64,000 nucleotides of DNA from JAOUEA01 sp963825635. Its GTDB lineage: Bacteria > Actinomycetota > UBA4738 > HRBIN12. Shown in pieces: positions 45,609-53,961 of the stretch. The DNA lies in contig CAWGTU010000001.1 of NCBI GenBank assembly GCA_963825635.1, positions 1,550,001 through 1,614,000 on the forward strand. Direction: 5' to 3'. Under the pieces are notes generated by a model, which worked only from the letters and a program-made list of their open reading frames with translations, was not told the origin of the DNA and made no database searches. Every line of letters starts with the position of its first letter. Position 1 is the stretch's first letter. Both the position numbers and the translations under genes were made by a program.

Positions 45609-46586
45609 ATGCGGCAACGTGATCACAACCCCCACGACCGCAGGCTGCATCTTCCGATCGTGTCGGTCTCGAACGGCCTGAACGAGGAGGGCGTGAACGC
45701 TCGTGGGGAGCGCAAACCCCCGTGGCTCAAGGTGCGGCTGCGGAGCGGGCCCAACGCCGCGGAGCTGCGGACGATCGTGCGCGGGCTGGACCTGCACACC
45801 GTCTGCGAGGAGGCGATGTGCCCGAACATCCACGAGTGCTGGGAGGACCGCGAGGCGACGTTCCTGATCCTCGGCGACCGCTGCACGCGGCGGTGCGGCT
45901 TCTGCGACGTGATGACGGCCAAGCCCGATCCGGTCGACGCCGACGAGCCCGCTCGTGTCGCGGAGGCCGTGGCTCGGATGGGCCTTCGCTTCGTCGTGCT
46001 CACGGGCGTCGCTCGTGACGACCTCGCAGACGGAGGCGCGGCGGCGTGGGCTGAGACGGTGCGTCGGGTGAAGCAGGCGGTGCCCGGCGTCGGCGTCGAG
46101 GTGCTGCCGAGCGACTTCAAGGGCGGGGAACGCGACATCTGCACGGTGCTCGAGGCGGAACCCGACGTCTTCGCTCACAATCTCGAGACCGTGCGGCGGC
46201 TACACGATCGCATCCGCCCTGCGTTCGGCTACGACCGATCGCTCGAGGTGCTGCGCATCGCGGAGCGGGTGCGGCCGGGTCAGATCACGAAGTCGAACCT
46301 GATCCTGGGGATGGGCGAGCTGCCCGACGAGGTGGCCGAGGCGATGGCCGATCTCGCCGGCGCCGGGTGCGACATCCTCACGATCGGCCAATACCTGCAA
46401 CCCACCCCGCACCATCTGCCGGTCGATCGATGGGTGCATCCGGACGAGTTCGCGGCACATGCCCGGGCGGGCGTGGCCATGGGTATCGCCCACGTGGAAG
46501 CCGGCCCCCTCGTGCGGTCGAGCTACCACGCCGGTGCCCAGTACCGGCGTGCGGTCGCCCGGGGCCTCGTCAGCGCCGGCGACTGA
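45609..46586 (+). CDS. lipA: Lipoyl synthase
   Basis: This 325-residue radical-SAM enzyme inserts sulfur into octanoyl groups. The auxiliary cluster cysteines are in CEEAMCPNIHEC, the radical-SAM cysteines in CTRRCGFCDV and the terminal serine in RSSYHA. VLPSDFKGGERDI is also a family hallmark. It depends on Fe-S assembly by the suf genes in this window. A TACACT box lies 8 nt before the ATG. It is separated from lipB by 11 kb. Confidence 0.95.
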   Translation: MRQRDHNPHDRRLHLPIVSVSNGLNEEGVNARGERKPPWLKVRLRSGPNAAELRTIVRGLDLHTVCEEAMCPNIHECWEDREATFLILGDRCTRRCGFCDVMTAKPDPVDADEPARVAEAVARMGLRFVVLTGVARDDLADGGAAAWAETVRRVKQAVPGVGVEVLPSDFKGGERDICTVLEAEPDVFAHNLETVRRLHDRIRPAFGYDRSLEVLRIAERVRPGQITKSNLILGMGELPDEVAEAMADLAGAGCDILTIGQYLQPTPHHLPVDRWVHPDEFAAHARAGVAMGIAHVEAGPLVRSSYHAGAQYRRAVARGLVSAGD

Positions 46587-46672
46587 GGACCCACGGTTCA
46601 TCCGAGCCTTCCCCCGACGATGCGCGAACGATCGATGCGTCGAGCGATGCCCATCGAGCGAGGCAGGGGGTT

Positions 46673-47064
<392 letters not shown>

Positions 47065-47100
47065 ACGGTCGAGGATACCCCGCCGTAGACTGCCGCACTG

Positions 47101-47979
47101 ATGATGCGCCGGCCGGTCGTCCTGCTCGTGCTCGGTTTCACGCTGGTGGCCGCGTCCTGCACGGGCTCGGTCGAGGGCCCGGCCGCGCCGGCTCCGCCCG
47201 CCGAGCTCCGGGGCGCCCCCGCGTTGCTCCAAGCCCAGGTGCGCGGCGCGACACTCGGCTTCGTCGACGCGTACCGGGCGACCGTGCTCGGTGGCGGCGA
47301 CCTCGAGGCGCTCGCAGCAACGCCGCTGATGCGCCGGTTCGCGTACTGGCTGGGCGTCACGAACGCGGCGTTCCCGGGCGAGATCACCGCCACCTCGATC
47401 GTGAACGCCGTCGGCCCCGCCACCGTGGTGGGCACCGAGGGACGCGTGCTGGAGGTCGACCTCTCGGCACAGGTCGACGTCGTCGCCCAGCCGACCGATG
47501 GTGACCCGCTGGGGTTCACCGTGCCGCTCGACGGCCCCGTCCGGTTCGCCGCCACCGAGCCCGGCGCCTGGCGCGTGATCGACTTCGTCCGGTTCGGGGT
47601 CCCGGTGAGCGGCGCGTTCCTGCCGCTCGACCTCGTCTACGAACGTCCGGGCGTGCGGATCACCCTCGACGCCTTCGGTGGCGTACCCACCTGGAGCTTC
47701 TTCGTTCGGATGGCGGCGACAGGCCCGAACGTGCTCACGCTCTCCGAGGCCGACGTCACCCTGGTCAGCGCCGACGGGACCGTCGTCGGCGAGGCGATCG
47801 AGGTCTCGGTGCCCCTCCTCGAGATCGCGCCCGGCGGTCGCATCGACGGCGCGCTGTCGTTCGAGCCGATCGAGGAGATCCGGGGCGTGTCGCTGCGGAT
47901 CGATGTCGGCGGACCCGAGGATCCGGCGCCGCTCGAGATCCCCCTCAGCGCGCTCGTGGGAGCCGACGCCGGAGCCTGA
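47101..47979 (+). CDS. Predicted lipoprotein, unknown function
   Basis: This 292-residue protein starts MMRRPVVLLVLGFTLVAASC, a signal peptide with lipobox VAASC, so Cys20 should be lipidated. The rest has beta-rich segments (RVLEVDLSAQVDVVAQ, AFGGVPTWSFFVRM) but no family I recognise. ATG 47104 is an alternative start. A TAGACT box at 47086-47091 lies 9 nt upstream. It follows rnpB in the opposite direction. Confidence 0.65.
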   Translation: MMRRPVVLLVLGFTLVAASCTGSVEGPAAPAPPAELRGAPALLQAQVRGATLGFVDAYRATVLGGGDLEALAATPLMRRFAYWLGVTNAAFPGEITATSIVNAVGPATVVGTEGRVLEVDLSAQVDVVAQPTDGDPLGFTVPLDGPVRFAATEPGAWRVIDFVRFGVPVSGAFLPLDLVYERPGVRITLDAFGGVPTWSFFVRMAATGPNVLTLSEADVTLVSADGTVVGEAIEVSVPLLEIAPGGRIDGALSFEPIEEIRGVSLRIDVGGPEDPAPLEIPLSALVGADAGA

Positions 47980-47988
47980 AGCTGGTGA

Positions 47989-48393
47989 TCAGCGAGCGGC
48001 GAGCCACTCGTCGACCCCTTGGTTCGCGAGCCGATCGGCCTCGGTGTTCCGCTCGCGGCGTACGTGCTCGTACTCGATCGAATCGAACCCCGCCGCGAGC
48101 TCACGGACGCGTCGATACAGGGGCTGCAGGTGAGGCGATTTCACCCGGTACCTCCCCGTGAGCTGGTTGATCAGCAGCTGGGAATCGGACCGCAGCAGCA
48201 CGCTGCCGGCGCCGAGCTCGAGAGCCCGTTCCAGCCCGCGGATCACGGCTGTGTACTCGGCGACGTTGTTCGTCGCCTCGCCCAGACCCTCGGTCACCTC
48301 CGCCAGCACGACGCCGTCGGGGTCGGTGATCTGCGCGCCGGCGCCGGCCGGCCCCGGGTTCCCGCGAGAGGCACCGTCGCAGGCGACGATCAC
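47989..48393 (-). CDS. Ribonuclease HI-like protein
   Basis: This 134-residue RNase H fold protein begins VACDGASRGNPGPAGAG (first catalytic Asp). It has TNNVAEYTAVIRGLERALELG (Glu), LRSDSQLLINQLTGRYRVK (Asp) and ERNTEADRLANQGVDEWLAAR (His missing, final Asp present). It degrades RNA in RNA:DNA hybrids. The gene overlaps the zinc-ribbon gene by four bases, a pairing common in actinobacteria. Confidence 0.9.
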   Translation of the reverse strand: MIVACDGASRGNPGPAGAGAQITDPDGVVLAEVTEGLGEATNNVAEYTAVIRGLERALELGAGSVLLRSDSQLLINQLTGRYRVKSPHLQPLYRRVRELAAGFDSIEYEHVRRERNTEADRLANQGVDEWLAAR

Positions 48394-49094
48394 ATGACCA
48401 GGATCCGCCGGCAGTGCTCACACCTCCTGATGCCCTCGGAACGCTTCAGCGTGTCGAGCACGACGGCAGAGAGCTGCTCATGGCAGGCTTGGCACACGCC
48501 GTCGACGAGCGCCGCCGCACCGATGCCCTTCTTCAGCCGCCGCAGGTCCTCGTAGAGCTCGAGCACATCGGGCTCGATCTCGGCAGCGATGATGTCACGC
48601 TCGGCCGCGCGCTCGGCGAGTTCCGCATCGACGCGGGTCCGCTCCTCGCCTGCGGCGCCCGCGGCCTCCTCCGCTTCGGCACGCAAGGAGGTGGTCTCCC
48701 GCTCGGCGGCCGCCGCGTCGCCTTCGAGCTGCTCGCGCAGCTCCATGAGGGCCAGGAGCTCGTCTTCACGGTCGGATCGACGCTTGCGGACGCTCGCGAT
48801 CTCGTGCTGCAGCGCCTCGAGCTCCTTGGTGTTCACGATCGAACCGTCGTACATGCGGGTCTGCTCTGCCTGCTCCTTCTGCGTCATCGAGTCGATCTCG
48901 TGCTCGAAACGCGTCTGATCGCGCCCGATCTCGTCGAGCTGCAGGCGCAACTCCCCCAACCGTGCCTCCGCCGCGTCGGCCTTGCCCCGCACCGCTGCGA
49001 GCTCCGCGCCCTGCTCGAGAGCCTTCCGCCGCGCATGCAACCGATCGATCGATGTGTCGGCGTCCTGGAGCGCGAGGAGGCGGGGCGTCGTCAT
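48390..49094 (-). CDS. Coiled-coil zinc-ribbon protein (C4-type)
   Basis: This 234-residue protein is a long coiled coil (about residues 10-175, LALQDADTSIDRLHARRKALEQG onwards) ending in a zinc ribbon: CQACHEQL and CEHCRRIL supply four cysteines. It probably binds nucleic acid or protein; the function is unknown. It is co-transcribed with the RNase H gene. Confidence 0.85.
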   Translation of the reverse strand: MTTPRLLALQDADTSIDRLHARRKALEQGAELAAVRGKADAAEARLGELRLQLDEIGRDQTRFEHEIDSMTQKEQAEQTRMYDGSIVNTKELEALQHEIASVRKRRSDREDELLALMELREQLEGDAAAAERETTSLRAEAEEAAGAAGEERTRVDAELAERAAERDIIAAEIEPDVLELYEDLRRLKKGIGAAALVDGVCQACHEQLSAVVLDTLKRSEGIRRCEHCRRILVM

Positions 49095-49198
49095 GGCACG
49101 CGAAGACTAGCCGATGCCGGGATCGGAGCCTCGCTCGACGCTGGCCGACGCGTGGGGTGGATCGGCCCGGCGGCCCGCCTCGCCGCCGGTACCGACCC

Positions 49199-49390
49199 TT
49201 AAGGGAATTCGACGCTCTCGAACGACGAGCTCGTCTGCTGTCCCAGGAACGCCACTGCCCCCACGATCACCATCGCGATGAACGCCAGCATCAGCGCATA
49301 CTCCACGGCGGTCGCGCCCCGGTCCTCCAGCACCCGGTCGCGTATCGCCGCTCGCCAGACCTGGGCTTGCGAATACAGCCGCAGGATCAT
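49199..49390 (-). CDS. Flp-family type IVb pilin, orphan
   Basis: This 63-residue protein has the class III prepilin pattern G-ATAVEYALMLAFIAMVIV, with a peptidase site after Gly25 and a Glu at mature position 5. GAAGGGAG precedes the ATG at 49390. No tad secretion or assembly genes are nearby, so the machinery must be elsewhere. Confidence 0.85.
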   Translation of the reverse strand: MILRLYSQAQVWRAAIRDRVLEDRGATAVEYALMLAFIAMVIVGAVAFLGQQTSSSFESVEFP

Positions 49391-49517
49391 GCGGAGACTC
49401 CCTTCCTGTCGGGTCGGTCGCAGAACCGTCCGCTCACCGGCCAGCTCGTGCGCCCGTCTTCCAGTGGGGTATCGGCTCCAGGGCCTCCTGGATTGAGCGC
49501 CGAGTAGGCTTCCCGAC

Positions 49518-50297
49518 GTGCAGGCCGAAGCGAGCGGACGGGTCGCGCTGATCACCGGTGCGGGCAGCCCAACGGGGATCGGGTACGCCTGCGCCAGGGT
49601 GCTCGCTCGGGAGGGCGCCGCCGTCGCAGTCACGTCGACGACCGATCGTATCGAGCAACGCGCGAGCGAGCTGCATGCCGACGGCGCCGAGGCCGTCGGC
49701 CTCGTGGCGGACCTCACCGACCGCGAGCGGACGCGGGCGATGGTCGACCGTGTGCGGGAGTTGTTCGGTCGCATCGATGTGGTCGTGAACAACGCGGGCA
49801 TGGTGAACGTCGGCATGCCGGGACAAGGATCGCGCGCCTTCGCCGAGATCGACGACGCGGGGTGGGACCTCGACCTGGCGCTCAACCTCCAGACGGCCTA
49901 CAACGTCACACGACCGATCGTGCCCGGCATGATCGAGCGGGGGTGGGGCCGCATCGTGATGGTCTCGTCCGCGACGGGTCCGGTGGCCGCGATCGCCGGA
50001 TCGGTCGGGTACGGGGCCGCCAAGGCAGGCATGGACGGGATGATGCGGGGCCTCGCGCTCGAGCTCGGACCCTCGGGCGTCACCGTGAACTCCGTCGCCC
50101 CGGGCTGGATCGCCACCGGCTCGCAGACGCCCGACGAGGCGGCGGCAGGACATCACACGCCGCTCGGACGCTCCGGCCGGCCGGACGAGGTGGCGGAGGT
50201 CGTGGCCTTCCTCGCGAGCGATCGCGCGAGCTACCTCACCGGTCAGTCGATCGTGGTCGACGGCGGCAACACGATCCAGGAGAAGAAGGGCCCGTAG
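49518..50297 (+). CDS. Short-chain dehydrogenase/reductase
   Basis: This 259-residue NAD(P) enzyme has the cofactor site ITGAGSPTGIGYACARVLAREG (a variant GxxxGxG with extra residues), VVNNAGMVNVG, and the catalytic Ser-Tyr-Lys: SSATGPVA...YGAAKAGM. The substrate is unknown. GTG 49518 is preceded 7 nt upstream by TAGGCT, so it may be leaderless. It runs 6 nt before the SURF1 gene, forming an apparent operon. Confidence 0.9.
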   Translation: MQAEASGRVALITGAGSPTGIGYACARVLAREGAAVAVTSTTDRIEQRASELHADGAEAVGLVADLTDRERTRAMVDRVRELFGRIDVVVNNAGMVNVGMPGQGSRAFAEIDDAGWDLDLALNLQTAYNVTRPIVPGMIERGWGRIVMVSSATGPVAAIAGSVGYGAAKAGMDGMMRGLALELGPSGVTVNSVAPGWIATGSQTPDEAAAGHHTPLGRSGRPDEVAEVVAFLASDRASYLTGQSIVVDGGNTIQEKKGP

Positions 50298-50303
50298 CGC
50301 CCC

Positions 50304-51062
50304 ATGTTCGGCTTCCTGCGACGCCCTCGATGGATCGGGCTCACGCTGTTCGCCGTCGTCGTCGTCGGTGTCTGCGTCCGCCTCGGGCTCTGGCAGCTCG
50401 ACCGGCTCGAGGGTCGGCGGGAGTTCAATGCGCAGTACGCGGCGGGGCTCACGGCGGCCCCCCGTCCGCTGGACGTCCTGCTCAGGGACGGCGGGGCACT
50501 CGCCTACCGGCGCGCGATCGCGATCGGTCGCTACGACACCGAGCACGAGGTGATCCTCTACGGCCGTAGCCTCGACGGCAGGACCGGGAACCATGTGCTG
50601 ACCCCGCTCGTGCTCGACGACGGACGTGCCATCGTGGTCGACCGTGGATGGGTTCCATTCGAGATGGACGAGCCGCCGGTCGCCGCGGCCTCCCCGCCGG
50701 CCGGCACGGTCGAGGTCGAGGGAACGCTGTTGGCCCCGCAGCCGGGCGGAGCCGGGGAGATCCAGGCCGGCGAGGACCGCGTGAGCACGATGCGGACGGT
50801 CGACGTCGAGGCGATCGGCCGCGACGTTCCGTACGAGCTCGTGGGGTGGTTCCTGCAGCTGCGGTCGCAGACCCCCTCGAGCGGAGGTCTCCCCGCGCCC
50901 GCCCCGCTGCCGGAGCTCACGGAGGGAACGCACCTCAGCTACGCGTTCCAATGGTTCGCGTTCGCAACGATCGCGGCGGTCGGCTACGTGATCCTGGTGC
51001 GGCGTGAGGTGATCGAGGAACGGCGAGCGGCCGGCTCGGGCCCAGGGGTCGGCGCCGACTGA
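50304..51062 (+). CDS. SURF1-family protein
   Basis: This 252-residue membrane protein has helices at both ends (residues 11-29, LTLFAVVVVGVCVRLGLWQ, and about 214-238) with a soluble domain between. GLWQLDRLEGR and VLDDGRAIVVDRGWVP are family marks. It helps assemble the heme-copper cytochrome oxidase, so the host likely respires oxygen. It is co-transcribed with the SDR gene upstream. Confidence 0.92.
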   Translation: MFGFLRRPRWIGLTLFAVVVVGVCVRLGLWQLDRLEGRREFNAQYAAGLTAAPRPLDVLLRDGGALAYRRAIAIGRYDTEHEVILYGRSLDGRTGNHVLTPLVLDDGRAIVVDRGWVPFEMDEPPVAAASPPAGTVEVEGTLLAPQPGGAGEIQAGEDRVSTMRTVDVEAIGRDVPYELVGWFLQLRSQTPSSGGLPAPAPLPELTEGTHLSYAFQWFAFATIAAVGYVILVRREVIEERRAAGSGPGVGAD

Positions 51063-51093
51063 GCGCACGCATCCAGGCCCGATCGCCGATCTC

Positions 51094-51141
51094 GGTTCCT
51101 TGCCTCGATCTCGATCGATCAGCGATCCTGAGCAAGGAACC
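51094..51141. terminator. Inverted repeat after SURF1
   Basis: GGTTCCTTGC and GCAAGGAACC are perfect 10-bp arms with a 28-nt loop. It is placed between SURF1 and the next gene and ends 25 nt before the TAGGCT -10 box of the permease gene. It could be a terminator or a regulatory site. Confidence 0.4.
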
Positions 51142-51179
51142 TGGAGCCGGCTCGGGCGGGTCATCCTAGGCTCGGAGCG

Positions 51180-52151
51180 ATGCTCCGGTACCTGGTGCGG
51201 CGCGCGTTGTTCATGGTGCTCGTGCTGTTCGTCGTCTCGCTGCTGACGTTCCTGATCTTCGTGAAGCTCCCATCGGGAGACCCGGCCCGCCGCGCGGCGG
51301 GCAAGTCCTCGACACCCGAACAGATCGCGAACGCGCGGCGCGCCTTCGGCCTGGACCGACCCGTGGTCGTGCAGTACGCGCGATTCGCGAGGGGCCTGAT
51401 CCCGTGGCCCGGGCTCTTCCTATCCGAAGACGTGTACTACTCGTACGGCAACTTCGTTCCGGTGAAGGAGGAGATCGCTCGCCGGCTGCCGGTGACCGCC
51501 ACGCTCGCGGTCGGAGCTGCGACGATCTGGCTGCTGATCGGCATCCCGCTCGGGGTGCTGGCCGGCATCAAACGACGATCGGTGGCGAGCCGGGCGGCGA
51601 TGCTGCTCGCGATCGTGGGCGTGTCGATGCCGGTCTTCTGGCTGGGTCAGCTCCTGCTCTACGTCTTCTGGTTCCAGCTCGGATGGGCACCGCCCAGCGG
51701 CATCGAGATCGGACAGAGCCTGCCGAGCGCCGTGCTCACCGGCTCGTTCATCCTCCCCTGGATCACGGTCGCGGTCGGATACTCGGCGATCTACGCCCGC
51801 ATGACCCGATCGAACGTGATCGAGACGATGAGCGAGGACTACATCCGTACGGCCCGAGCCAAAGGTCTGCCGGAGCGGACCGTGATCGCCCGCCACGGCA
51901 TGCGCGGCGCCCTCACCCCGATCGTGACGATGCTCGGCCTGGACCTGGGCACCCTGCTCGGCGGTCTGTTCATCACGGAGGCGCTCTTCGGGTTGCCGGG
52001 CGTGGGCGCCCTCGCGGTGGACTCGATCGGCCGGCAGGACTTCCCGATGGTCATGGGGATCACGGTGTTGGGAGCCTTGTTCATCGCGGTGGCGAACCTG
52101 ATCGTGGACGTCGCGTACGCGGCCCTCGACCCCCGCGTGCGATACGCCTGA
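51180..52151 (+). CDS. ABC transporter permease, DppB/OppB-like
   Basis: This 323-residue permease has six membrane helices starting LVRRALFMVLVLFVVSLLTFLIF, the DppB type N-terminus, FGLDRPVVVQYARF and the C-terminal EAA-like loop DYIRTARAKGLPERTVIARHGMRGALTP. It is on its own: no DppC, ATPase or binding protein gene is adjacent, and the next gene is in the opposite direction. TAGGCT lies 7 nt before the ATG. Confidence 0.88.
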   Translation: MLRYLVRRALFMVLVLFVVSLLTFLIFVKLPSGDPARRAAGKSSTPEQIANARRAFGLDRPVVVQYARFARGLIPWPGLFLSEDVYYSYGNFVPVKEEIARRLPVTATLAVGAATIWLLIGIPLGVLAGIKRRSVASRAAMLLAIVGVSMPVFWLGQLLLYVFWFQLGWAPPSGIEIGQSLPSAVLTGSFILPWITVAVGYSAIYARMTRSNVIETMSEDYIRTARAKGLPERTVIARHGMRGALTPIVTMLGLDLGTLLGGLFITEALFGLPGVGALAVDSIGRQDFPMVMGITVLGALFIAVANLIVDVAYAALDPRVRYA

Positions 52152-52157
52152 GGCTCG

Positions 52158-52544
52158 CTAGGCCAGCTGGTTCCGCATGCTCTCCGCGGCCATCACGAAG
52201 TAGTCGTCGAGCGCCTGCGCGACGTCGGCGGGCGGGTCAAGCGCCTCGACAGCATCCCGCATGTGCACCAGCCATCGGTCGCGCTCCTCGCTCCCGATCG
52301 CGAAGGGGGCGTGTCGCATCCGCAGCCGCGGATGTCCCCGCTCCTCGCTGTAGGTGGGCGGACCGCCCCAGTACTGGGCCAGGAAGAGCGTCAACCGCCG
52401 ACGAGCCGGCGCAAGGTCGCCGGGCTCGGGATACAGGGATAGCAGCACCGGGTCGGCGGCGACCCCTTCGTAGAAGCGATCGACCAGCGCCTCGAAGAAC
52501 GGCATGCCGCCGACGCTCTCGTACACGGTCGCATGGTCCCTCAC
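52158..52544 (-). CDS. Truncated hemoglobin, group II (GlbO-like)
   Basis: This 128-residue 2/2 globin binds heme and probably oxygen or NO. The motif RRRLTLFLAQYWGGPPTYSEERGHPRLRMRHAPF contains the proximal His in MRHAPF and a distal-side TYSEERGHP pattern typical of the group. The start is GTG 52544, with TAGACT 7 nt before it. A role beside SURF1-linked respiration is possible. Confidence 0.92.
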   Translation of the reverse strand: MRDHATVYESVGGMPFFEALVDRFYEGVAADPVLLSLYPEPGDLAPARRRLTLFLAQYWGGPPTYSEERGHPRLRMRHAPFAIGSEERDRWLVHMRDAVEALDPPADVAQALDDYFVMAAESMRNQLA

Positions 52545-52572
52545 GAGGACGAGTCTACGGACCCCGAGCCGC

Positions 52573-53067
52573 TCACCACAGGAAGGGCAGGAAGCTCCAC
52601 CTAACCCTGCTTCGGTACGAACGGTATTCCGGATATCGCTCGGCGAGCCAGGCCTCTTCGCGACGACGCTTCCCCTCGAACAGCAGACCGAGCAGGGCGG
52701 TGGGGATCAGCGCGACCGGCGACGAGAAGAGCGAGACTCCCAGCGCGATCAGCAGGACGCCTCCGTAGATCGGGTGGCGTGCGAGCGCGTACACCCCGTC
52801 GTCGCGGAACGCTGCATCGTCACGAGGGCGCGGGAGCGGAGTGAGCGCCGAGCCAAGCGCTCGGGACCCGGCCAGCGACAGGGATGCACCGGCCACGATG
52901 GCTGCCGTGCCAGCCACCTTGGCCGCGGTCCGGATCTGGCTCGGCCACGGGGTTCCCCACCACGCAGCGCCCACCACGGCCAGGAACAGCACGACCTGGA
53001 GCACGACCCAGCCCTCGCCCCTCGACCCCAGGTCAGGGAGCCGAGCTCCGACCCTGCCCCGCGGCAT
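52573..53067 (-). CDS. Isoprenylcysteine carboxyl methyltransferase-like membrane protein
   Basis: This 164-residue protein has about four membrane helices and the motif GVYALARHPIYGGVLLIALGVSL, followed by EEAWLAERYPEYRSYRSRV, both typical of the ICMT/PEMT-like methyltransferase family. The substrate is unknown. It follows the repeat-rich gene on the same strand. Confidence 0.85.
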   Translation of the reverse strand: MPRGRVGARLPDLGSRGEGWVVLQVVLFLAVVGAAWWGTPWPSQIRTAAKVAGTAAIVAGASLSLAGSRALGSALTPLPRPRDDAAFRDDGVYALARHPIYGGVLLIALGVSLFSSPVALIPTALLGLLFEGKRRREEAWLAERYPEYRSYRSRVRWSFLPFLW

Positions 53068-53134
53068 CGGGATCGCAGGACCCGGCTAGGCGACGGGTCC
53101 TGGCGGCGGATCCTCCGGAGGATCGTCCGGCGAA

Positions 53135-53234
53135 GGCGAGGGGTCCGGGGTCGGCGAGGGGTCCGGGGTCGGCGAGGGGTCCGGCGAAGGCGAGGGGTCC
53201 GGGGTCGGCGAGGGGTCCGGGGTCGGCGAGGGGT
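53135..53234. repeat. 18-bp tandem repeats (DPSPTP-type)
   Basis: The unit GGCGAGGGGTCCGGGGTC (variant GGCGAGGGGTCCGGCGAA) occurs five times in full and once in part. On the minus strand it encodes the peptide repeat PTPDPS or PSPDPS. Confidence 0.85.
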
Positions 53235-53245
53235 CGCCGCCGCCG

Positions 53246-53356
53246 CCTGTTCCGCCGCCACCGCCGCCGCCTGTTCCGCCGCCACCGCCGCCGCCTGTTC
53301 CGCCGCCACCGCCGCCGCCTGTGCCGCCGCCACCGCCGCCGCCTGTGCCGCCGCCG
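53246..53356. repeat. 24-bp tandem repeats (GC-only tract)
   Basis: The unit starts CCTGTTCCGCCGCCACCG with CCGCCG after it. Four full copies (53246, 53270, 53294, 53318) and part of a fifth follow one another. It encodes eight residues and is a likely slippage site for the frameshift. Confidence 0.85.
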
Positions 53357-53918
53357 TACCGCCACCGCCCGTGCCGTCACCCGAGGGGGACGGGTCGATC
53401 TCACCGTCGGTACCGATCGAGGCGACCTCACGGATCCGCGCCGGGCGCCCCTCGGCAGCCGCCGCGTGCTCGAGGTTCGCATCTGGTGGCTGCACCTCGA
53501 CCTCGTCCTCAGGCAGGATCACATCGCCCTGCTCGTTGAGGTTGACGCCCGCCGCGGTGTTCACGCCCTCACGAGCTGCCGGCCACACGGCGATGCCCGC
53601 GATCGCCACCGCGAAGAGCGCAGCGACCGAGAGGCCGACCCTGAGCGTGTGTCTGAGCGCGTGGCGCTTCCACGTCGACCGAGCGATCGCGTACACGATC
53701 ACGCCGCCCACGGCCACGAGCATCGCGAACGTCACCGCGTCGGCGAGGATATTGAGGTCTGTCGTCGACATGTCTGCCTCATGTCGGCTGCGGGGGGAAG
53801 CCGCCCCGGATCGGGTCGGCTGGAAAGACGGCCGCAGACCTGGCTCTGTTGTACCTCCTGGGAACCGCGCCGACAACGATATCGGCCCTGAATCTCAGGC
53901 AGAAGCCGTGCATCTCCA

Positions 53919-53940
53919 ACGACGACGGCGGCGTCGTCGT
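53919..53940. terminator. Hairpin after the aldo/keto reductase (minus strand)
   Basis: ACGACGACG-GCGG-CGTCGTCGT gives a perfect 9-bp stem with a 4-nt loop just downstream of the 53962 gene end. No T-run is evident. Confidence 0.45.
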
Positions 53941-53961
53941 CGTCGGCCCGCCACCTCCTGA

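Larger units (their letters stand above)
53086..53771 (-). pseudogene. Membrane protein with repeat-rich tail, apparent frameshift
   Basis: ATG 53771 opens a frame with a membrane segment (ILADAVTFAMLVAVGGVIVYAIA), a second hydrophobic stretch (VGLSVAALFAVAIAGIAVW) and an acidic extracellular stretch. Then come an Ala/Gln-rich repeat in this frame (AAAQAAAVAAEQ) and an Arg-rich run. In another frame the same DNA encodes Gly-rich (GGTGGGGGG) and DPSPTPDPSPSP repeats that end at TAG 53088-53086, just before the next gene. The latter pair is far more usual as a linker tail, so a one-base change near 53350 is likely. I cannot tell natural slippage from a sequence error. Confidence 0.55.

Noticed and set aside
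49434..51164. A 576-codon minus-strand open frame opposite the SDR and SURF1 genes
   Set aside because: Antisense shadow of two clear genes.
52749..53876. Reading the repeat region as one 375-codon protein
   Set aside because: Its last third is Arg/Ser-rich and overlaps the clear ICMT-like gene; the DPSPTP frame is a better explanation.
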